DNA of 64,000 bases from contig OZ023187.1 of assembly GCA_963995505.1 (NCBI GenBank), positions 12,363,176 through 12,427,175 on the forward strand, written 5' to 3'. The notes below the pieces were generated by a model that was given only the letters and a program-made list of their open reading frames with translations, was not told the DNA's origin and searched no databases. The translations under genes and the position numbers were made by a program. Positions 56,607 to 64,000 of the stretch are shown here, piece after piece; position 1 is the first letter of the stretch, and every line of letters starts with the position of its first letter. Source of the DNA: Hypericum androsaemum (Eukaryota; Streptophyta; Magnoliopsida; Malpighiales; Hypericaceae).

Positions 56607-58343
56607 ATGAGGAGAAGTGGCAAAGAGCCAATCGCACATGATGACGAAGAGCCGGAGCATCCTCGAATCGATTGGAATGCTCTATGTGGTTCTAAGTTTG
56701 GGTATATTTTCAAACGATTACAGAGGCCATCCAACGATAGATCAGAAGTCCCTCCTCAGAAACCTACCAAAAGCAACTGTTATTACAAGCTTGTCAAGCG
56801 AGATCCAGAACCGTGGAGTAGAGCCATGGACTTTCTGACAGTTGAAGGTATTCCGTATTTCTATATTGGATCACATAATATTTTTATTAAATTTTTATTT
56901 ATTTTACAGGGATGATGATAGGAACCTGTTTTAAAGGGACAAGTATTCAGAGCTTCAAAAATACCTATAGTGGTACTACAGTTATGTCGGTAAGAAATTT
57001 TACATTATCCTTTAATTTGAGTTAGCATCATAGTCAATTTTATAACAAGTATTTTGTATTTGCTTGTAGATGGTTGTAGAGGTGACCCGTTTTAAGCGTA
57101 TCGGAATTGGCGCACTTGCGACATTCAAAGTACAATTAAAAGAATTTTATTTATTCTTACATATTTATGTTATGTGAGAAATTTTTTAAACTTTTAATAT
57201 ATTACAGGATTCTACAGGCAGTATTACTGGTACCATAAATGACTCTACCGGTCTTGTTGAAGCTGGATGTGTGTTGTATCTTAAAAATGTGAGCATATCC
57301 TTTTTTTTTTCTCAATAGTTCCAGATAGTTGTTTACTGATTTTCTGGTTCTTCAACAGGTAAAAGTTGACTCGTCCCCATACCCGAACAACAAATTATTT
57401 AGCATTACTGATGAGAACGTTGTCAAAGTGTTTAAGAAAAATGGAGAATCTGATGAAGATTCCCAAGAACAAACTCGTCCAGCACCATCCTATGATGGTC
57501 GTCGTCCTTATCCTCCAACACCATATCCTGAGGGACGTGGTGCCGATTTGAAGGCACTATATGGCTCAGAGGCCTTTGAGTGGCTCCAAGAACAAAAGAG
57601 GTTAGAGCTGCATAAAAAGGAAGCTGAAGCTAAATCAGCCCTTCGAAGGAAAGCCATACGAGCTGAAGCAGACCGCAAAGCCAATGACATTTTCAACAAT
57701 GAACCATGGACAACAGCTATTGAATTTGTTCTATCTCACGGTATTACGAAAATACTTATACATACTTGTTACTTACATTTATGGAGTATCTAATTTGTTA
57801 CATTTTTTAGGTTTGATGTATGGAGCTAACGTTGATGGAGTATCTATTGAGGATGTAAAAACAATCTCTGAAAGCATCACAATTCCACAGGTAACATTTG
57901 TACATATATGAAAATTTTTCAATTTGCAAGTTATGTTATTGTTAACTAAGAGACTTGCAGATGGTTCTGTACGTGAAAAAGAAGAAACATGTATACGGCA
58001 ATAGTTTCCGAGCAGTTTTTCAGGTATTATAATATAATGTATTATTTGTTTCTTAATCATATTTTTAAATTATCAAAGACTTCATATCTATAAATTTATG
58101 AAGGATCCTACTGGCGAAATCACGGGGAGTTTACAAGACATTGAGAGTACCTACTGTGATGGATGTGTGTTGCTAGTGAAAGATGTAAGCTTATATTATC
58201 ATTACATCGTCGTCAGTAAATTATTTTAATATAATCATTGACCTAATTAAGTTTTTTTTGAACAGATTTATGTCTCGTATGAAGAAAATCGAATACATTT
58301 CAGTGTTGATCACGAGAATGTTAAACGAGTTTTCAAGGAATAG
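56607..58343 (+). CDS. Tandem OB-fold protein resembling HROB (homologous recombination OB-fold), element-borne
   Basis: Nine exons with good splice sites: 56,607-56,847, 56,910-56,989, 57,070-57,129, 57,208-57,288, 57,359-57,740, 57,811-57,890, 57,961-58,023, 58,104-58,184 and 58,266-58,343. They join without a stop to 381 aa. The same module occurs twice: MMIGTCFKG.../LMYGANVDG..., then DSTGSITG/DPTGEITG, GCVLYLKN/GCVLLVKD and ENVVKVFK/ENVKRVFK. Exon lengths correspond (80/80, 60/63, 81/81). The D-x-T-G-x-I-x-G strand and the G-x-V-L-x-L-K strand are those of the OB-fold of HROB, which recruits the MCM8-MCM9 helicase in recombination. A helical charged segment (about residues 230-270) separates the modules. 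It lies 178 bp behind the transposase. A role in repairing or replicating element ends is inference; single-stranded DNA binding is the alternative minimal guess. Confidence 0.8.
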
Positions 58344-58640
58344 TGGCAAATATGTCCCTACCGGGAATTCTGATGAGAATTGTGACAACGTGTTGAGAAA
58401 CATAAAGACATTTTTTTATATGTTATTTCAGATTGTTGTCATCCTATTTTAGTATTGCACTTCTTAGTTTTGTCATGTCGTATTTCCTTATACCGTACTT
58501 TGTTTAATATCTTGACGGCATACTTATCTAGAAAGGTATAACGTTTGAAAAGTTTCGAGAACTAAAACACAAATCATAAAAAAAGTGAAGTTAATACAGT
58601 CATAAAAGCATCCAACAAATGTCAAGTACAGAAGCATAAA
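58344..58640. other. Convergent 3' ends of the OB-fold and PMD genes
   Basis: Less than 300 bp separate the two stop codons. The stretch holds both 3' UTRs, A+T-rich, with AATAAA-like variants only. Confidence 0.45.
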
Positions 58641-61490
58641 CTACTTCTTCTTCTTCTGAGGCTTCTCCTTTTGATGCTTATCTACGTGAGCATTCGCCTT
58701 CCCCTTTTCCTTTCCAGGCACATTCAGGTGTCCTCCTGTAAAACATCGCACACCAGCCTCTCTAGCTCCCCGATTAGGCTGACGCCGGACCAGAGGTATT
58801 TCTTCATCCTCAAAATCGGTTGGATCGTCAAATGAAGAGTCACCACTACCATGAGTTGAAGTATCACGTGGCGAAGTCCTATTATAAAATATCATACAAA
58901 TTTATCAAAATCAACAAATTATGTTATCAACACAATAAAGCCATACAATCAATTCAAAAATTTTAAATAAAATTCATAATTTACACACACCAAATTGTAG
59001 AGAACCAACCTCTGTGTAGGTGTCTCAAATAGTTGGGATGTCTGTATACCAGACCGGGTGAAACCAAAACTGGACTGCGTGTCAGACGTATGAGCCCCAG
59101 TTTGGGGCCAACCAAATATATTTTCCCTGAATAATGGATGAGCCGCGGAGGGGGCGACGCCGAAACCCGATCCGGAAGGGCCCAATCCGTAAGAAAACGG
59201 CTGCACAGACCTAGCTGCCGTTGTACCGTCTCCAATGAGAACACCCCTAATAACAAACCCAAAAATTTATATAATAATGAAATCAAATCAATTGAACATA
59301 CTGTAATAAAATTCATAATTAATACCACAAATTAAGATAAACAAATACCTCTGCCTAGGGGGAGTAAACAGCTGGGAATGCGGCACCCCAGTGTGGCCTA
59401 GGCCGTAACTCGAGTGCTGGTGGGACGGCTGGGAAGCGGAGCCGGGGGTGCCAAAATCTGTGTGCTGGGAGAATGGATGAGAGGCGGAGGTATCCATGCT
59501 GAGAGACGTCACTGTGTTTGCTGGAATCTGCGTTCTCGACCGATAATCTTCCCAGACCATGGGCTCCACTTGATAACCAGGTACGGGCTCAGGCCGGGGT
59601 ATTGGTTGCCGCTTGTTGAAAAGGGTGGTTTTGCGTCTCACGACAGATACCCTCTCTGATTGAGGAAGCTCGTATGTCATGTGCTCCGCCAGTCCCACAG
59701 GTGGCTGGCTGTCGCGGAGACCTAGGTACCGTCTTTGCTCGCCGGCGAACCCAAGTGCAACCTGCGACAAATTCTGAATTTCTGAAATGTCTGAAGACCT
59801 GTGGCGTATATGCTCAACAACATCCGCCTACAAATAAAATTTTATTATCATTAGCATTGTGGAACATCGCTATTAAAATTAAAATAGACAACATCTTTAT
59901 TTAACATAGCTAAATTGACTTACACTCATGTGTAACATTGCGCTAGCAGGGCTGATGAATCGCCGAGTAATCTTCCTGTACCAATCCATATATCCATCAT
60001 GATAATGGATATACGGCAACGTAGGTACTCCGTGATACACATATCTTGTCCGAAATTCCACCCAGATCTTCACATGGCCTTCGTAAATGGCATTCCAATT
60101 TTGGCCAGCCTGACCCCGACCATCCACCGCACTATGTGTCGCCTCATCGATCTCAGGGCTAGCCGGAATACCCTGGAGTAATCCGAACTGTCGTAACACC
60201 CGATCAGGATAATGCCACTCCACATGCAAAAAGCATATCAACGGGACTCGTGCCAACCATAAGCCACAATCACGATGGCATATTGTCGGGAGATTGCCAA
60301 GAATCTCGTCGTTATACGGCATCCATACAACCTGTAACAAATGCACACAGTTGTAGCTCGTCCAAATGGTCGTGGTTATATGTATGCAACACAGTATGAT
60401 TTAAGTCAAAACTATTCATTAAAATTTAATAAACAAATTACTTACATCTGATTCTCTAAGCTCATCCAACCTGCGTCTGTAAACAGATACGGTTGTTATT
60501 TTTTTGCTGGCCGCTCTGTTAAATTTTCCACTCCACCTGCACAGTGACATAAAAATATCACGTCAAGTCTATAAGGTTAATCAGCGGCTACAGTGCATTA
60601 AGTAATAATGTGTACCTGATGCCCAGTGCTTGCCCAGGTTGTTGCACTGCCGGATTTAACAAAACCGGATGATTTGGGATGATCCGTTCCCAAGCCCACA
60701 TACATACTAGCGTCATCGCCCCGGCAATAAGTGAACGTGTCGAGCTTGTGGCTCTACACAAGTGGCTGTACGTGTGTGACAAACACGCACTCCCCCAGCT
60801 GTAAGAACCAATTGCCTCTACATTCTCTAGCAGTGGCAACTAGTATGTGTTCACCCTCGCATCACTAGACTCGGGAAAAAGAATGCATCCGATGAGTCGC
60901 AATATGTTCGCTCGAACATATCGTTTTACGACGTCATCACCAGCATCAATCGGGATAGTAGCAGGGTCAAAATGGTCCTCGAACTATTTAAGGGCAATTT
61001 GGTTTTTCCAAACCATTCCAGGGGTATCTGCCGGGTTACTGCCAAATAGGCGTACGCAGAACTCGTGCCAATCAGGAGGTGTCTGCAACCCTGTTACTGG
61101 GTGACCATCGATAGGAAGCCCGAACAACACAGCAATGTCCTGAAGAGTAACTGTCATCTCACCCACAGGCATATGGAACGTATGGGTCTCGGGCCGCCAC
61201 CGCTCCACCAAGGCTGTAACAAATGCTGTTTCGAGAACGACCCAGCCAATACACCACACATCCCAGAAACCTGCCTCCTTCATGTAGGCTATAAAGGCCT
61301 CGTTCTGCACATGAGACACCGTCCATTTCCGTCGGTGTATCTTCAACAATGTGTCCTGATTATCGTTAATCCCTTCACGAACCTCACGGTTCCACACGTC
61401 CTGAGAACGGTGCACATCCTGGTGCACTAATACCGACGTATCTAAGGGTCCTCCATTCCCTAGAAGATGCCCGTATGGCTGTGCATCCAT
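58641..61490 (-). pseudogene. MAIN/PMD-type protein gene of the MULE, exons complete but two in-frame TAGs
   Basis: Six exons in coding order: 61,490-60,616, 60,536-60,446, 60,331-59,924, 59,827-59,349, 59,246-59,010 and 58,878-58,641. They join in one frame of 776 codons. The start MDAQPYGHLLGNGGPLDTSV and VTLQDIAVLFGLPIDGHPVT are hallmarks of the plant mobile domain as in MAIN/MAIL proteins; WDVWCIGWV, GSYSWGSACL and MWAWERIIPNHP fit too. The C-terminal third is Ser/Pro/Gly-rich and ends in a Lys tail. TAG codons stand at 60,986-60,984 (after QIALK) and 60,842-60,840 (after ARVNTY). Both could be CAG to TAG changes by deamination. Without them the protein would be complete. Host MAIN proteins help silence transposons; element-borne ones may counter this (hypothesis). 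Confidence 0.82.
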
Positions 61491-61619
61491 ATCTAAACAA
61501 TACAATAGACATATTAGAACATTATATTAACTTACCAATATATTAACAAACTTAGCAAATCTAACAATGTTAAACATTGAACAATTAGAACATTAATCAA
61601 AAAATTAATTAAAATAGCG

Positions 61620-61850
61620 TTATTACAGACCATATTACGGTCACATTGTTTAACGGTCAAACCACTCAGACATTATTTTGGTCAAACTGGCCGGCCGGAC
61701 CATCTTTCCGTCAAACCGGTCGGACCATCTTTCGGTCAAACCGGTCGGACCATAAATTGGTCAGTTTGGTCTGATCAATTTTTTGGCCAGACCGGTCAGA
61801 CCGAAATTTTGGTCGCACCATTCGGACCAAATTTTTTAAACCAATTATCT
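61620..61850. repeat. CGGTCGGACC motif cluster near the right end
   Basis: AAACCGGTCGGACCAT occurs twice (near 61,715 and 61,738), with GGCCGGCCGGACCATC before and GCCAGACCGGTCAGACCG after. It lies in the presumed leader intron of the PMD gene and mirrors the cluster at 53,440-53,640. Confidence 0.6.
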
Positions 61851-61952
61851 ACAAATTACAATTAACCAACATCAACAATTAACCAATTAACTAACATCAA
61901 CAATTAACCAATTAACTAAATTTACCAATTAACTAATATTCACAATTAACTA

Positions 61953-62005
61953 ACGTCGTATTAGGTAAAAAATTAACTAATTAAAAAATTTACCTAATAC
62001 GACGT
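61953..62005. repeat. Perfect 17-bp palindrome at the PMD leader donor
   Basis: ACGTCGTATTAGGTAAA (61,953-61,969) and its exact inverse (61,989-62,005) enclose a 19-nt A+T-rich loop. The minus strand arm contains ATTAG|GTAAAT, a candidate donor of the PMD leader intron. The + strand arm contains the same donor sequence. Confidence 0.65.
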
Positions 62006-62578
62006 CGGGGGCTGTACCGAGAGGCGGGCGAGCCGGCGAGCGGGAGCGGCGAGTGGCGAGCGGGAGCGGGGGCGGGGAGCGGGGGGCGGGGACCGGGGAG
62101 CGGGGGCGGGGACAGGGGAGCGGGGGCGGGGACCGGGGACCGGGGGCGGGGAGCGGGGGGCGGGGACCGGGGACCGGGGACCGGGGGGCGGGAGCGGGGG
62201 CAGGGAGCGGGGAGCGGGGGCGGGGAGCGGTAGCGGCGAGGCGAGCGGGGGCGGCGAGCGGGGGGCGGGGGCGGGGACCGGGGAGCGGGGGCGGGGAGCG
62301 GGGGGCGGGGACCGGGGAGCGGGGGCGGGGAGCGGGGGGCGGGGAGCGGAGGGCGGGAGCGGGGGCGGGGAGCGGGGGGCGGGGAGCGGGGGGCGGGAGC
62401 GGGGGCGGGGAGCGGGGGGCGGGGGCGGGATCCGGGGAGCGGGGGCGGGGAGCGGGGGGCGGGGGCGGGATCTGGGGAGCGGGGGCGGGGAGCGGGAGCG
62501 GCGAGGCGAGCGGGAGCGGGGAGCCGCGGCGAGGCGAGCGGGACAGACGGGAAGGCGACGTTGGGGACGGGAGTGTGA
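62006..62578. repeat. G-rich minisatellite (GGGGGCGGGGAGCG type)
   Basis: About 570 bp built almost only from GGGGGCGGGG, AGCGGGGG and ACCGGGG blocks on the + strand, so runs of four or more G recur every few bases. It lies between the right terminal repeat and the PMD gene. The proline- and glycine-rich open frames across it on both strands are artefacts. Confidence 0.85.
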
Positions 62579-62896
62579 GCGACGGAAAAAGTCGGATTTT
62601 GGTGTTTATACCGACCAAAATCCGACTTTTTTTGTTGGATCTTGTTATGGACCAAGAACCGACAAAAAAAGTCGGATCTTGGTTATCCGAAATCTCCTAT
62701 TCAGATTTCGGATTTGACCAAGATCCGACAAAAAAAGTCGGATCTTGGTCATCCGACAAAAAAAGTCGGATCTTGGTCCAAGATCCGACTTTTTTCGGCG
62801 TCCGTGCCACGTGGACACCATCCCCGCAATACTTTCAAATCGGACGCTTTTTTCACAAAAAATGGTGAATAGTAACACCATTCAGAAAAAAAAGCC
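62579..62896 (-). repeat. Right terminal inverted repeat of the MULE
   Basis: The outer 100 bp are the inverse of 52,836-52,935. The inner part has five perfect copies of GTCGGATCTTGG or its complement, plus diverged copies (GTCGGATTTTGG, CCAAGAACCGAC). A minus-strand TATAAAC at about 62,604-62,610 could serve the PMD gene. Confidence 0.88.
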
Positions 62897-62904
62897 GCAT
62901 AAAC

Positions 62905-63448
62905 TGCTAATTACATACAAGCTACATCATTTTGTAAGTCAATGTCAACGCATTAGGCAAACTCAACAATATTTAAGACCAAGAAAGCGAGAAAAAATAA
63001 CAACGTGGAAGAGAGGCTGGACTCATGCCTTACAAATTCTGATTCGCATTTTAACTATATTGGCATGATATTTAATATTTTTTTGAAGTCGCCGATCATA
63101 ATTTTTATAAGTAAATTTGTTACATTTTAAAAATTTGAAAACAGGCCATTCCAAGTAAAATTTTAGATCCCATATACCATTATAAATAGTGAGTGGTGCA
63201 CAATGTTTAATCTCGTCTAATTAGTTTATTTCAGTCTTCGCTTACAAGAAATCAAAGAAAACCCTAATAAGGATTTTTCGATATATACCGATGGAATAGA
63301 TACAAATATTGAGTGCAATCTAAGACAAAAATGGAACGAATGACAAAAGTGACATTTTAATTTTATAGAAGCGTTATTGGCATATAAAATTTGGTAAGAA
63401 GGAGATGGTTAATTAACTAATCAATTAATCAACCAAATTAATTTGATT
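62905..63448. other. A+T-rich spacer between the MULE and the SAUR gene
   Basis: No genes or repeats recognised. It probably includes the 3' UTR of the SAUR-like gene at its right end. Confidence 0.4.
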
Positions 63449-63886
63449 TCAAAAACTTCTAACCATCGTTCCAGACAAACCCCAATTGCCATCAACACCA
63501 TTAATACCAATTTCCTCTCCTTTCTTCTTCTTCCCCCATTGCTCAGCCAAAACCCCCTCGAGCTCGCTTGCGCTGCAAGGTATCGTCAATGCACCTCCAT
63601 GGTCAAACCCAAACTCCTCAGCCGCTTGCTCCAGCAGTCTCAAGAATGTAGGGTGAGTTAGGCAACTCAAAGGGGCAACAAACCTCTTGGGCTCCTCCCC
63701 GTCCACGGCCACCACCGCGAAGTGCCCTTCCTTGACATCTTCGGGGACGGAGCCCTCGTCCACGTCGTCTCTACATGGTTCACTCGATCTCTTCCCTCGT
63801 AAGAGGCTCTTTTGTAACTTCTTAGCCGCGAATTTCAACTGAACAATGCCGTTCTTTTTCTTGTTGCTAGAGCTAAGTTTAGCCAT
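63449..63886 (-). CDS. SAUR-like auxin-responsive protein
   Basis: A single-exon gene of 145 aa, the normal size and structure of small auxin-up RNA genes. The N-terminus is basic (KKKNGIVQLKFAAKKLQKSLL). The conserved SAUR core (about residues 48-115) reads VPEDVKEGHFAVVAV, KRFVAPLSCLTHPTFLRLLE, QAAEEFGFDHGGALTIPCS. SAURs promote acid growth by inhibiting PP2C-D phosphatases, so that plasma-membrane proton pumps stay active. The ATG at 63,886 is the first in frame, and the core starts at the usual distance from it. No defects are seen. Confidence 0.92.
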   Translation of the reverse strand: MAKLSSSNKKKNGIVQLKFAAKKLQKSLLRGKRSSEPCRDDVDEGSVPEDVKEGHFAVVAVDGEEPKRFVAPLSCLTHPTFLRLLEQAAEEFGFDHGGALTIPCSASELEGVLAEQWGKKKKGEEIGINGVDGNWGLSGTMVRSF

Positions 63887-63910
63887 TTAGTGGATATAAA
63901 ATTTGCTTCC

Positions 63911-63993
63911 TATTTATAAAAATATGGTTCTATATGGTGGTTTTCTTAGGTTGATTGTTTTGGTAGCTTGCATGGAGCTTGCCCTATTATATA
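63911..63993 (-). promoter_or_regulatory. Promoter region of the SAUR-like gene
   Basis: Two minus-strand TATA-like boxes stand upstream of the ATG: TTTATAAATA at 63,911-63,920, only about 25 bp before the ATG, and CTATATAATAG at about 63,984-63,994. The farther one leaves room for a leader of about 75 nt and is the likelier. No auxin response element is visible before the window ends. Confidence 0.45.
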
Positions 63994-64000
63994 GGGATGG

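Larger units (their letters stand above)
52836..62896 (+). mobile_element. Complete autonomous-type Mutator-like element (MULE) with three genes
   Basis: The ends are inverted repeats of over 300 bp (GG-G/C-TTTTTTTTCTGAATGG at both tips), and the flanks carry GCATAAAC (52,828-52,835 and 62,897-62,904). That is 8 matching bp of a probable 9-bp MULE target duplication. The content is a MURA transposase (+), an OB-fold protein (+) and a PMD protein (-), arranged convergently so that both outer promoters lie in or next to the terminal repeats. Two of the three genes have no disabling change. Since terminal repeats, splice sites and transposase are all intact, the element may be recently or currently mobile. 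Whether it is transcribed is unknown. Confidence 0.93.

Noticed and set aside
62053..62655. Proline/arginine- and glycine-rich frames of over 200 codons
   Set aside because: Artefact of the G-rich minisatellite; both strands and several frames are open.

Overview
This is nuclear plant DNA, almost certainly from a eudicot. Its host genes have plant-type introns, and it also carries several classes of plant transposable element. Four host loci can be recognised: a heavy-metal-associated isoprenylated protein gene (HIPP, about 40.7-42.2 kb, +), an ABCF1/GCN20-type ABC ATPase gene (48.0-50.6 kb, +), a SAUR-like auxin-response gene (63.4-63.9 kb, -), and a relic of a SAG101/EDS1-family lipase-like gene (2.7-3.0 kb, -). 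A broken MYB-related gene and a ribonuclease-H-like fragment also survive. Everything else is mobile or repetitive DNA. The species cannot be told from the sequence alone.

Layout. 0-1.8 kb: one and a half copies of a Mutator-like non-autonomous element with a CCT-rich core. 3.85-9.88 kb: a complete but decayed Ty1-copia element (-) with a perfect 5-bp target duplication. 11.3-16.4 kb: an A+T-rich satellite of about 275-bp period, with a duplicated inserted module and a MYB pseudogene. 16.9-31.3 kb: a Ty3-gypsy element of the Tat type (-) whose 3' part carries an opposite-strand gene with a plant mobile domain (PMD). 31.6, 37.7 and 51.8 kb: three copies of one hAT-like MITE, each with an 8-bp target duplication. 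33.2-35.9 kb: an internally deleted copia element. 40.5-50.7 kb: host genes separated by A+T-rich spacer and a minisatellite.

The most interesting object is a 10-kb Mutator-like element at 52,836-62,896, complete from terminal repeat to terminal repeat. It holds three spliced genes. Reading inward from the left end are an intact MURA-type transposase (866 aa) and, 178 bp behind it, an intact 381-aa protein with two copies of an OB-fold module resembling the domain of HROB, the MCM8-MCM9 loader of homologous recombination. Reading inward from the right end is a MAIN/PMD-type protein whose six exons are intact except for two in-frame TAG codons. The layout recalls the convergent mudrA/mudrB plan of maize MuDR, with a different accessory cargo. 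A plausible reading is that the OB-fold protein helps repair or replicate DNA at the element's ends, but that is inference.

PMD proteins therefore occur twice in this window, in a retrotransposon and in a DNA transposon, each time on the strand opposite to the main transposition gene.
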